This document shows positions 45,560 to 53,795 of a stretch of DNA of 64,000 nt, piece by piece (positions within the stretch are counted from its first letter, which is position 1; each line of letters starts with the position of its first letter). This stretch comes from JBKHYJ01 sp046565505 (GTDB lineage: Bacteria; Acidobacteriota; Blastocatellia; UBA7656). Under the pieces are notes generated by a model that had not been told where the DNA came from, made no database searches, and worked only from the letters and a program-made list of their open reading frames with translations. Location of the stretch: contig JBKHYJ010000066.1 in assembly GCA_046565505.1 (NCBI GenBank), forward strand, positions 1 to 64,000. The letters are read 5' to 3'. A program made the position numbers and the translations under genes.

Positions 45560-46324
45560 TCACTGGCCGTTCAGCGCTTTGTCGTAGCCGAGGTACCTGA
45601 TTCTCATCTGCGCGACAGGTGCGCGCGCGAGCGCCCGCGCCGCTTCGCCCGACAGGTAAAGCGCAACGTACTGCGAGATGTGAGCGCGCCCGAGCCCGCG
45701 TCTGGCCCTGAGGTAATTTATAAAATCATCCTCGTACCAGTCGAAAATCTTCGACAGGTAAAGCGTGAGCGTCGCGGCGTCGAAGCGGACGTTCGACGGG
45801 TCATTTATGAAGGAGCGGGCTGCCTCTTCCAACTCGGCCTCGGTCGCGCCCTCGGCTATGGCCTTCGCCCTCAGGGGCGGGCAACTCTTCGCGCCGCAGT
45901 TGAGGTAGAAATGAATCCGCGGGTCGAGGAACTTTTTGCGGATTATGTTGTGCTCTAGATCGTTGAGCGTGAGCTTACGCCCGCCGAGCACTATGTCCTT
46001 GTCCTTGAACCACCCGAGCCTTGCCCACAGCGCGTGCGCGTTCGGGTAGGCCGACGCCGCATGCAAAAGCACGTAAGCGTTGTAAGCGGTCAGGTAGTAA
46101 CGCTTGCGCTCGTCGTCCGTGGCGAAAAGCTCTGGCCTGTTTTCGGGGCTCGACGCGGCGAGCCGGTCCGTGAAGCGTCTCAACAGGCTCAGGTCTTTCT
46201 TGAGTCCGGCGTAATCGACGCGGCCCCTCCGGTCAACGTATTTGCTCACGACCCGCTCATAATCGTCGTATGAGAAACGATTCTGGCTCGCCCGCGGTGC
46301 CACGTTTGTAGGGCTGTGATTCAT
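45560..46324 (-). CDS. DUF547 domain protein
   Basis: 254 residues from ATG 46324. Nearly all of it is a DUF547 domain: 'YYLTAYNAYVLLHAASAYPN', 'LNDLEHNIIRKKFLDPRIHFYLNCGAKSCPPL', 'LYLSKIFDWYEDDF'. Family function is not established; the conserved Asn, Cys and His residues suggest an enzyme-like fold. There is no signal peptide in this reading. The ribosome binding site lies within a small hairpin (46330-46348). Confidence 0.88.
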   Translation of the reverse strand: MNHSPTNVAPRASQNRFSYDDYERVVSKYVDRRGRVDYAGLKKDLSLLRRFTDRLAASSPENRPELFATDDERKRYYLTAYNAYVLLHAASAYPNAHALWARLGWFKDKDIVLGGRKLTLNDLEHNIIRKKFLDPRIHFYLNCGAKSCPPLRAKAIAEGATEAELEEAARSFINDPSNVRFDAATLTLYLSKIFDWYEDDFINYLRARRGLGRAHISQYVALYLSGEAARALARAPVAQMRIRYLGYDKALNGQ

Positions 46325-46329
46325 AAGAG

Positions 46330-46348
46330 CCCTCACGCATGCTGAGGG
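46330..46348 (-). promoter_or_regulatory. Small hairpin covering the ribosome binding site of the DUF547 gene
   Basis: CCCTCA - 7 nt - TGAGGG on the minus strand, immediately before CTCTT and ATG 46324. GAGGG, the only plausible Shine-Dalgarno, is in the 3' arm of the stem, so folding could reduce translation. Inference from sequence only. Confidence 0.4.
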
Positions 46349-46420
46349 TGGCAAGGCCGCGCATGGGCGCTGACTTGATTCGTCGCGCTGCCGGCTCCTG
46401 TCACCTGTGGGAAAGCCCGG

Positions 46421-47791
46421 TCAGTACAGGACGCGCAGCGTCGCCCCTCTGAAATAATGAGCCAGTATCTCGCCGTGCGCGCGCCCTTCGTCAGCCATGA
46501 CGGCCGCGCCGATCTGGCAGAGCCCGACCCCGTGCCCCCACCCCGCCCCGATTAGCCTGAACCGTGCGGGGCCATCTTCCGCGCCCCCCTGCTCTGTCTT
46601 TACGACGAAGGCAGAGCTGTAGAGGTGCGAGCGTGACAGCGCGCGCCTTATCTCAAGCTCCTTGCCGACCATCAGGCTTCGCGCAGTCCCCCTGATTCTC
46701 AGCCGAATTATTCGCCCCGATTCGCCGCGCTCTACCGGCTCAAGGGCCAGTATCCTGCCGAAATCGGTCCCGAGTTTCGCGCGTGTTATCTCGCACAATT
46801 CGTCCTGCGAGTAACAGATTTCCCAGCGGTAAAAATCCCGCGTCTCCTGATCGAACCCCGGCAGTATTCGCCCCAGCAGTTCCGCAGGGACGTTGTTGCA
46901 ATAAGCGGGCGGCGACGAAGTGATCCATGCCGCCGCGTTCGATTCGTCCGCGAGCGGCATCCGGTAACCCGGAACTCCGCCCGGCCCATCATAGACCGGC
47001 GAGAGGTAAGGCACTTCCCTGTCTTCCCACGCCGCGCGATACAGCTCCGTCATGCCGCCGCAGCTTTTTGAATACCGCGTGTCGCATATCTCGCCGCCCG
47101 ATACCAGTACGTTGCCGCGGGTCTCGCGCGCCGCGTCGAAGGCCTGACGCGAGAAAGCTTTTGAGATGCCCTGATAACGCTGGCAGTGATCGTCCGCGCA
47201 GACATCAAAATCAGCGTGACTCTCGCGGTCGTACCAGCGGATGACCTCGTCGGCGGGGCGCGCGGCGGTTAGGGATTCGCCTCGGTCCGTCAGATCAGCC
47301 CCCGACTGAGCACCGGCAGCGGCTCTACTCAACTGAGCGAGCAGCCAGCTACGAGACACGACCGAATGCGCCCGCAACAACTCCGCCGGGCATGACGCGC
47401 TCATCTCCGACGAGATGACGCTGACGAGATAAGATTCGAGCGGTAGCTCGTTGATGAGCGACAGCCCTTCGGCCGTAGCCGCCAGCCGCAGCGCGCCTTT
47501 AAATTGCTGCGCCTCTTTGCGCTCCCAGTGGAAATCTATGCCGATAGTTATGTCGTGGACCGTGAACACGCACGAGTCGAAATCAGCAGGGCGCAAGAGG
47601 ATCGAAGGGCCGCCGAGCCCCGGCTCCCGGTCGAGCCGCACGACGCCTCCGTCGAGCGAGGCCGAGTAATCTCCTTCGGCCAGGGAGTCGCCCGCTTCTG
47701 AGACGAACCGGCCTCTTAAACTGACCTGCGCCGAACGCGCGCCGGTCATCAGGCCGACTCTTATGACCGGCTCTTTTTCAAATCCAATCAC
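46421..47791 (-). CDS. SpoIID/LytB-domain protein
   Basis: 456 residues from GTG 47791, which has GGAGG nearby. The SpoIID region has 'ESYLVSVISSEMSASCPAELLRAHSVVSRSWLL', 'YSKSCGGMTELYRAAWED' and 'AGWGHGVGLCQIGAAVMADEGRAHGEILAHYFRGA'. SpoIID is a lytic transglycosylase acting on peptidoglycan lacking stem peptides. This organism shows no sporulation genes, and SpoIID homologs are also known in non-sporulating Gram-negatives. No signal peptide is obvious, which is odd for a cell-wall enzyme. It is the last gene of the operon. Confidence 0.88.
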   Translation of the reverse strand: MIGFEKEPVIRVGLMTGARSAQVSLRGRFVSEAGDSLAEGDYSASLDGGVVRLDREPGLGGPSILLRPADFDSCVFTVHDITIGIDFHWERKEAQQFKGALRLAATAEGLSLINELPLESYLVSVISSEMSASCPAELLRAHSVVSRSWLLAQLSRAAAGAQSGADLTDRGESLTAARPADEVIRWYDRESHADFDVCADDHCQRYQGISKAFSRQAFDAARETRGNVLVSGGEICDTRYSKSCGGMTELYRAAWEDREVPYLSPVYDGPGGVPGYRMPLADESNAAAWITSSPPAYCNNVPAELLGRILPGFDQETRDFYRWEICYSQDELCEITRAKLGTDFGRILALEPVERGESGRIIRLRIRGTARSLMVGKELEIRRALSRSHLYSSAFVVKTEQGGAEDGPARFRLIGAGWGHGVGLCQIGAAVMADEGRAHGEILAHYFRGATLRVLY

Positions 47792-48830
47792 CGGAGCCCC
47801 CCTCCCGACCGGACATATGCTCAAGCATTTCGTTTATCTCCCGTTCGTCGCGGCTCACTTCGGCGAATATCGCCGCGACGCGCTCGCCATCGATCTTCAA
47901 ATAGTGCTCGCGGTGGGGGACGACGACGACTCCGGCCATGTCAATCGCGCCGGGGCTGACTAAGAGCCGGTCGTCGCCTTCGGCAAAAAAACATGCCGGC
48001 CGGTGCCGCGCGCGGGGGAACAGGTAAATCGCCCACACGCCGTCATCGCAAGTGGTGACCACGTTGACCATCGGCTCACCCTTTCCTGACCCGAGCGGCA
48101 GCCCGCCGAGCACCCTGTAGAACCACTGTGCCAGCTCGCGCTCGTCGGTCCCGCGAAAGACGACCACGCTGCGCCCGCAGCCGGCCAGCGTGAATAGCTC
48201 GAACCCGTCCCGCGCATTCTCTTCGCAGGCGGCGCAATGGGCGGCCCGCCCGGGCTCGCCCGCCGTCATGTCGTTTTCAATCGGTAGAAGCTCCCGCGAG
48301 CAAGCCTGTAGGTGAAAATGATCCGGCGCGGACGCGCCGCACTCCGGGCCATTATATAAAATGAAGTAGCTTGGCCCGAGGTCCGACGCCAGCGAAAGCA
48401 TCGCTTCGACGTAGCCATCAATCTTCTGCTCGACGTGTTGGCGATGAACTATCGACAGGTGGCGGTCGAGGACGGGGAATGGGTTGCAGAGGATTACAAG
48501 GTCGCGGCCGTATTCGATCCCCTTCTCTTCAGGCGGTAGGTTATCGGCGCACAGAAAACACCGCCTGCCCATTATCGACTCCTTGTCCACGCTGGCGGCG
48601 GTGCTGCGGATTCGCCTGGGGTTGTGCTGTATGACGACCTCGGATTCGGCCATGCGAACGCGCCGGGTCTCCGCGAGCGCGAGCGCCTCGTAACCCTCGC
48701 GGAGCAGCGGCCAGGTCTGCCGCTGTTGCCCCATCAACGCTTCGACGCGCGCGGCAAACCCCGCGCGGATACCTTCCCTCAAATAGCGATTCAGCTCCCA
48801 TTCGCGGATGATCCGCTCGTCCCAGCTCAC
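47778..48830 (-). CDS. DUF4922 protein, HIT/GalT-like nucleotide-sugar enzyme fold
   Basis: 350 residues. 'CFLCADNLPPEEKG', 'ILCNPFPVLDRHLSIVHRQH' and 'ECGASAPDHFHLQAC' resemble the zinc- and HIT-type active site (HxHxQ) of galactose-1-phosphate uridylyltransferase/Ap4A phosphorylase relatives. DUF4922 members are uncharacterised; a nucleotidyl transfer or phosphorolysis reaction is inferred. GTG start at 48830 overlaps the GT2 stop (GTGA) and its own stop overlaps the SpoIID start, so all three are coupled. Confidence 0.82.
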   Translation of the reverse strand: MSWDERIIREWELNRYLREGIRAGFAARVEALMGQQRQTWPLLREGYEALALAETRRVRMAESEVVIQHNPRRIRSTAASVDKESIMGRRCFLCADNLPPEEKGIEYGRDLVILCNPFPVLDRHLSIVHRQHVEQKIDGYVEAMLSLASDLGPSYFILYNGPECGASAPDHFHLQACSRELLPIENDMTAGEPGRAAHCAACEENARDGFELFTLAGCGRSVVVFRGTDERELAQWFYRVLGGLPLGSGKGEPMVNVVTTCDDGVWAIYLFPRARHRPACFFAEGDDRLLVSPGAIDMAGVVVVPHREHYLKIDGERVAAIFAEVSRDEREINEMLEHMSGREGGSGDWI

Positions 48831-50311
48831 CGTTGTCTCATCCTCTTTCTGGCGAGTATCTCAATCGTGCGCAGGCGATCTTTGTAGGCGTCGTAGCGGG
48901 CAGCCGTCGCGAGCGGGAGCGCCGCGTCGGAGTTCCCTTCCCACCTCCGCGCGTAGTAGATCGAGTCGTAGATGCGGCCTATCTCGTATTCGCGGCTGAT
49001 GCGCAAGGCGGCCGCGTAGTCCTCGCCATAGCTCACGTTAGGCAGCCCCGCCTGCCTGAGTATCGCAATGTCGAACGCGCGCGGCGCGCCCAGCCCATTT
49101 ATACGCAGCGCGTTGTTGCGGCCGTTCTCGCGCGTCCACTCGCGGTGGTCGATCAGGCCGGGCGGGATCACTTGAAGGTCGAAGTTGACTATCGTGTAAG
49201 AGCCGATGACCATCCCGTAAGGCCCTTCTTCAAGCTTGGCGACTACCTTTTCAAGCGTGCGTCCGTCGGCGTAGAGGTCGTCCGAGTCCAGCTGCACCGC
49301 GTACCTGCCGCAGTGGGGAGAGTAGAGGGCTTCGTTCCAGCAGCCGCCGATGCCCAGGTCTTTCCGCGAAGGGACGAGGTGGACGAGCCGCCTGTGTTTG
49401 CGCGCCAGGCCCGCGAGGATTTCAGTCGTCCGGTCCGTCGAGTGGTTATCGACGACCAGCACATTGAACTCAAAATCGGGCGTCTGCGATAGGGCGCTCG
49501 TCACCGCTTCTTCGACGGTGCGCTCGCGGTTCCGCACAGGGATGATTACGCTGGCGCGGACGGGGAAGGCGTCGCCCGCGCGGGGCGGCGTTTTGAATTC
49601 CGGGGGGAGGTACGCGCCTATGCGTTTGAGGTGCTCGGTCGCCACCGCCTCCATCTCTGCCTGGTAGTCGCGCTTGCGGGGGTCAACGTAATCGAATTGT
49701 TTTTCGCCCGTCAGGCGGAGGTCGGCCGGGACCCGCGTATAAAGCGGCTCGGGGACTCTCAGGATCGCCGAATCAATAGAGAGCTTCAGCCGCAAGTCGT
49801 ACAATCCCGCATACCACAGGCGCTCATCGACAGGCCCATGATTGAGCAAGGCCATGTCAGCCGCGCGCTTTGAGATCATCAATATTGACCCGAAGTCGAA
49901 GCTGTCGCGGATGCTGCCCGGTTGGTAATCGATCAGCGGGTGGTCGGAAACCTGCGCCCCGTAATCGTCCCGGAAGTCGGAATAGATCAACCCCGCCCCC
50001 GAGTCCCCGGCGACCGCAAGCAGCCTATCGAGCGCGCGGTGGCCCAGGTCAACCTGCTCGCCCGGGAGGACGACGAGCAGGTACTCCCCGGCCGCCTCGT
50101 CGAGCAAGCGGCCGACCCCGGCGCCGCTCGAAAGCTCCGCGTCGATGAAAGTGATTTTATCAATCAGCCCGGATGGCAGGCGCAAAGGCTCTACCTGCCC
50201 GCGCTGCGCGAGCAACACGCGGGCGATTGCCTCGCTCCGGGCTAGCGATTCGATCAACCCCCGCGCCCGCGCGTCGCTTTCGTAGACTAGTGCGGCTGTT
50301 ATTCCTGACAT
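48827..50311 (-). CDS. Glycosyltransferase family 2
   Basis: 494 residues from ATG 50311; the frame is open further upstream but lies over DUF1460. Two GT-A-like parts: a degenerate one (about 1-170) and a canonical one (about 245-430) with 'RASVIIPVRNRERTVEEAV', 'VLVVDNHSTDRTTEIL' and the metal-binding QLDSDDLY. It transfers a sugar from a nucleotide donor to an unknown acceptor. No membrane helix, so cytoplasmic. Overlaps DUF1460 by 13 bp and DUF4922 by 4 bp. Confidence 0.9.
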   Translation of the reverse strand: MSGITAALVYESDARARGLIESLARSEAIARVLLAQRGQVEPLRLPSGLIDKITFIDAELSSGAGVGRLLDEAAGEYLLVVLPGEQVDLGHRALDRLLAVAGDSGAGLIYSDFRDDYGAQVSDHPLIDYQPGSIRDSFDFGSILMISKRAADMALLNHGPVDERLWYAGLYDLRLKLSIDSAILRVPEPLYTRVPADLRLTGEKQFDYVDPRKRDYQAEMEAVATEHLKRIGAYLPPEFKTPPRAGDAFPVRASVIIPVRNRERTVEEAVTSALSQTPDFEFNVLVVDNHSTDRTTEILAGLARKHRRLVHLVPSRKDLGIGGCWNEALYSPHCGRYAVQLDSDDLYADGRTLEKVVAKLEEGPYGMVIGSYTIVNFDLQVIPPGLIDHREWTRENGRNNALRINGLGAPRAFDIAILRQAGLPNVSYGEDYAAALRISREYEIGRIYDSIYYARRWEGNSDAALPLATAARYDAYKDRLRTIEILARKRMRQR

Positions 50312-51006
50312 AATGGCCTCAGCAATATGAATCCCGACATCCGATGGGCGCTTAGAAACTCCTTCAGGGACTGCTCTATGACCGCGCCTGCCGTGCGCGT
50401 AGCATGCCTCAGCAGGATCGCCTCGCCGTCCTTTATTAGCAGGCCCGTGTGGAATACGTCGAGCATCCTTCGCGTCGAAGCGAACAGTATGAGGTCGCCT
50501 GTCTGGATGAGTGATCGGACGCCCGCGAGATTTTTTTTCGGGAAGCAACGAAACGTCACTCTCTTATGGGGCAACCCATCGACGGCCGCGAGCGTCCGCG
50601 TCTTCTCTACGGAGAGCGCCCCGCCCGTCAAATCCCTGATGATCCCGCGCGCTTCATTATTCCTCACCCAGTCGAGCATGTAATGGTTGCGGGTGCGCCA
50701 GCCGACCTCGCCGCCGGCGTATCGCATCCCGCGGACCGCGCCGATGAATTCGTCAAGCGTGCGGGACTGCGCGAAGGCGAGCGCCGTTTCCATGTACGTG
50801 ACGCAGTCGAACCCATCGAGCGAGACTTTGAATACCTCTGGGGAGAGCCGGTCGCCTTCGAGCGGACCGACTACGTAAGGGCGGCCCAGAAACTTTGATG
50901 AGACGCGCGCGATCTTACGGCCCAGGTCATCATAACGACTCGCCTCTTCGAGTATCAGTTTGGCCTCCGCGGCGGTCTGCCCGGCCGGGGCTTCGGTCTG
51001 GGTCAA
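50299..51006 (-). CDS. DUF1460 protein (NlpC/P60-like amidase fold)
   Basis: 235 residues. The likely catalytic Cys is in FDCVTYMETAL and the His in DVFHTGLLIKDGEA, as in the DUF1460/N-acetylmuramoyl-L-alanine amidase-like family related to NlpC/P60 peptidoglycan hydrolases. The start appears to be TTG 51006 with AAGGAG 8 nt upstream. No signal peptide, so it acts in the cytoplasm on recycled muropeptides or is exported in another way; both are inferences. Confidence 0.85.
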   Translation of the reverse strand: MTQTEAPAGQTAAEAKLILEEASRYDDLGRKIARVSSKFLGRPYVVGPLEGDRLSPEVFKVSLDGFDCVTYMETALAFAQSRTLDEFIGAVRGMRYAGGEVGWRTRNHYMLDWVRNNEARGIIRDLTGGALSVEKTRTLAAVDGLPHKRVTFRCFPKKNLAGVRSLIQTGDLILFASTRRMLDVFHTGLLIKDGEAILLRHATRTAGAVIEQSLKEFLSAHRMSGFILLRPLCQE

Positions 51007-51057
51007 ACGGCGTCTCCTTTTACCCTTTCCTCTCCGGTCCTCTGCGGCGCGGGCGGC

Positions 51058-51402
51058 TCACAGCGAGACGCCCGCGTCGCCCAACTGCTCCCGAGTGAGC
51101 CTGCTCATCACGTCCTTGATCGTCTCGCCCGACCCGGCGAGGACGAAGCCTTGCGCCGCGTCCGACCAGTCGAATTTGAAACTAGAAACTCTCGCAGAGA
51201 CCCACACCTGGCGGACGGAAGAATTCGGGCTGACGATGAACCTGCCCGGCTCCCCTTCCTCAAATGTCACGGTCAAGACGCCGCCCTCCGTCTCCACGTC
51301 GATGTCCCTGCTTTCGGCGAGAGCGCCGAAGGCTCGCTCCAACTCCGCGATGGCCTTTTCGGCTTTCCCTTGAAACTCGGCTTCACTCATCCGCTCGCTC
51401 AT
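51058..51402 (-). CDS. cyaY: Frataxin-family iron donor protein CyaY
   Basis: 114 residues. The frataxin fold is clear: an acidic first helix ('MSEAEFQGKAEKAIAELERAF'), then DIDVETEGGVLTVTFEEG, 'VRQVWVSARVSSFKFDW' and 'FVLAGSGETIKDVMSRL'. Frataxin binds iron and regulates iron-sulfur cluster assembly. ATG 51402 with GGAGG just upstream; a second ATG at 51390 is less likely. The DUF1460 start is 51 bp further on, so it may head that operon. Confidence 0.88.
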   Translation of the reverse strand: MSERMSEAEFQGKAEKAIAELERAFGALAESRDIDVETEGGVLTVTFEEGEPGRFIVSPNSSVRQVWVSARVSSFKFDWSDAAQGFVLAGSGETIKDVMSRLTREQLGDAGVSL

Positions 51403-51638
51403 TCGCACCTCCGGCGCTTTTCTGTGACGCGATTCATTATAAACTATCGAATCACAGTTCCGCCTCCGCTTGTCAAAGTATCTGCGGGCGCGTCGGCCGC
51501 CGCCTGACGCTCGGGGCCTGTCTTGCCGCGATTGGGACATGCGGCGGGCCGGCGCTAGCAAATCCCCCTTAGTAGAGTTCGCAACTATGACAGGCGAATA
51601 TGGCAACACCTGACGCAGGTTTGCCGATGGGGTCTTGC

Positions 51639-51668
51639 TTGTCGCGGGCGACGCTACTCGGCTATGAT
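51639..51668 (+). promoter_or_regulatory. Possible promoter of ndk
   Basis: TTGTCG, an 18-bp spacer and TATGAT, 34 bp upstream of the ndk ATG. Confidence 0.4.
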
Positions 51669-51702
51669 TCCCGTTTCATAAACCCACGTAAAAGGAGACG
51701 AC

Positions 51703-52167
51703 ATGGAACGCACCCTGATTCTAATCAAACCCGACGCCATTCAGCGAGGGTTGGCCGGCGGCATCATAAGCCGCTTCGAGGCTAAGGGGCTGAAACTGGC
51801 GGGCATAAAATTCTTGAGGCTGACCGACGAGCTTATAAACGACCACTACAGCCACCTTGTGGACAAGCCGTTTTTCGGCGGGATAAAGCGATTCATGCAA
51901 CTGACGCCCGTGATCGCGATTTGCCTTGAGGGCGTAGACTGCGTAGAGACCGTGCGCAGGCTGTGCGGGATAACGAAGGCGCGCGAGGCGGCGCCCGGCA
52001 CCATCAGGGGCGACTGGGCGATGAGCGTGCAGGCGAACCTGGTCCATGCGTCCGACTCGCTTGAGACGGCGGAAAAAGAGGTCGCACGTTTCTTTGATGA
52101 TTCAGAGTTGTTTGAGTATGAGTCTGTCCGCACGCGGACAATCTACTCGGAAGACGAGCTCGGGTGA
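51703..52167 (+). CDS. ndk: Nucleoside diphosphate kinase
   Basis: 154 residues. Transfers the gamma phosphate from ATP to NDPs through a phospho-histidine. The catalytic His115 lies in ANLVHASDS, the family signature NxxHxSDS. 'MERTLILIKPDAIQRG' at the start and 'AAPGTIRGDWA' are also typical. A strong AAGGAG precedes ATG 51703. The C-terminus is slightly longer than usual. The TPR gene follows and may be co-transcribed. Confidence 0.96.
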   Translation: MERTLILIKPDAIQRGLAGGIISRFEAKGLKLAGIKFLRLTDELINDHYSHLVDKPFFGGIKRFMQLTPVIAICLEGVDCVETVRRLCGITKAREAAPGTIRGDWAMSVQANLVHASDSLETAEKEVARFFDDSELFEYESVRTRTIYSEDELG

Positions 52168-52298
52168 GCCTCCCGGCCGACCACGCCTCCTCCGCGCGGG
52201 CGGCTGCTTTTATCGCCCGCGTCGATTCGCAGCGGCGCGCGTGCGGTCTGCCCGGCCGGGGCGAGGGGATCTTCGCCGCCATAATTTCTTGTGGTATT

Positions 52299-53303
52299 AT
52301 GAGCGGCATGGACAGACGCCTTCTATTGCCTTTCGTTCTGATTCTCAGCCTGTCGTTGCCGGGCGGCGGGGCGGCCGCGCAGAGGGGCGGGGGCCACACC
52401 GTCTACGGCGACTTCAAGGTTGACGACAGCAAGGCCGGCGGCCCCAAGCCGGAGACCTTTTACCTGGTGCTCTACAACTCCAACGGCTACGCGGTTGACC
52501 GGCAGACGGTCTCCAATAATGGGCGCTTCCGGTTTATGGATGTGGCTAACGGCGAGTATTACATCAGCGTAGAGGTGGAGAGCAGCGAGGTCGCGCGCAT
52601 ACACATGCGGCTGTCGGAGAATGAGAAGACGGACATCCGCCGCGACATCGCGCTGGAGTGGCAGGCAGGGCTCGCCGACAGGTCGCGGAACAAGGCCGCG
52701 GCCGTCTCGGTCGTCGACGCTTACAATCGCCCGCCCGCGAACAAATCGCTGATGAAGAACGCGGAAGAGGCGATCAAGAAGAATAACTTCGAGCAGTCAG
52801 TTCCGCTGCTCAAGCAGGTGGTCGCGGCCGACCCGAAAGACTTTGTCGCGTGGACGGAACTCGGGACGGTCTACTTCAAGCAGGGGGACCTGGCCGGCGC
52901 GGAGAAAGCCTACCAGCGCGCGTTGCAAGAGCGGCCCGCTTTCCTCCCCGCCCTGGTCAACCTCGGCAAGCTCCGCATGGCGAAGAAGGATTTTGAAGGC
53001 GCGATTGAAAGCCTTGACCTCGCGGTCAAGGCGCAGCCGCAGTCAGCCGACGCGAACTTCCTGCTGGGGGAGGCTTACCTCCAGGTAAAGAAGGGGTCAA
53101 AGGCCGTGGGCTACCTCGGCGAGGCGCTCCGCCTGGACCCCATCGGGATGGCGGACGCGCACCTGCGGCTGGCCGCGCTCTACAAAGGGGCGGGGCTTAA
53201 AGATAAGGCGGTCGCCGAGTACGAGCACTTCCTGGCGAAGAAACCCGACTACCCGGACAAGGAGAAAATACTGCAATATATCAAAGAGAACAAGAAGCCT
53301 TGA
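52299..53303 (+). CDS. Secreted TPR-repeat protein
   Basis: 334 residues from ATG 52299 (a second ATG at 52308 is also possible). A signal peptide (about 1-25) is followed by a beta-rich domain of the carboxypeptidase-regulatory kind ('VLYNSNGYAVDRQTVSNNGRFRFMDVANGEYYI'), then four or five TPR repeats (about 150-330), as in 'FVAWTELGTVYFKQGDLAGAEKAYQRALQ'. It probably acts as a periplasmic adaptor. Function unknown. Confidence 0.85.
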   Translation: MSGMDRRLLLPFVLILSLSLPGGGAAAQRGGGHTVYGDFKVDDSKAGGPKPETFYLVLYNSNGYAVDRQTVSNNGRFRFMDVANGEYYISVEVESSEVARIHMRLSENEKTDIRRDIALEWQAGLADRSRNKAAAVSVVDAYNRPPANKSLMKNAEEAIKKNNFEQSVPLLKQVVAADPKDFVAWTELGTVYFKQGDLAGAEKAYQRALQERPAFLPALVNLGKLRMAKKDFEGAIESLDLAVKAQPQSADANFLLGEAYLQVKKGSKAVGYLGEALRLDPIGMADAHLRLAALYKGAGLKDKAVAEYEHFLAKKPDYPDKEKILQYIKENKKP

Positions 53304-53795
53304 GGTCCGGTCAGTGACCCGCCGTCCCGGCCCGAACGGCCGGCGGATTACTTTGTGCGCGATCCGCCCGGTTTGGCATTGACTCGCTCGCGGTCTAGTC
53401 CTAATATTATGCCCGTCATAGACACAGAACAGTTTTCTTGATTTGGAACCCTCACAGAGAATTCTAAGGATAATCGGCAAGAGCGAGCCGATAAGCTCGG
53501 AAATCAAAAGTAACAGGTGCCCACGTAGGGGGTCGGGCATGAATCGCCTTCATTCAGGGCCTGCACGCTCAGGCTAAGTTCTCATTCGAGAATGTTGAGT
53601 AGATCACCTGCACCTCTCGCAGCAGCTATTCTAACGATGACAAACAGGCCCGAAACGAGTTCAAACGGTGTCGCCTCCGCGACTCTAAGGAGTCACGCCC
53701 GCCGGGGGGTCAATGAGGCGGGCCGCCCTGGCAGTCCCGGGCTTATGAAGTCGTCACCACGGTCTACACCCAAATGCATTTCGAGGAGGAATCAA
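53304..53795. other. Long leader and promoter region of the TonB-dependent receptor gene
   Basis: 492 bp without a supported gene. A consensus promoter lies at 53379-53407, leaving about 380 nt of untranslated leader. The leader contains small hairpins (for example GACTC-TAAG-GAGTC near 53680 and GCCCGCC...GGCGGGC near 53700-53730). I could not match a known riboswitch. Confidence 0.5.
53379..53407 (+). promoter_or_regulatory. Sigma70-type promoter upstream of the TonB-dependent receptor
   Basis: TTGACT, exactly 17 bp, TAATAT. Matches to the consensus are 5/6 and 5/6. Confidence 0.65.

Noticed and set aside
53592..53795. N-terminal extension of the TonB receptor
   Set aside because: No ribosome binding site or signal features in the first 68 codons; a strong GAGGAGG and signal peptide start at 53796.
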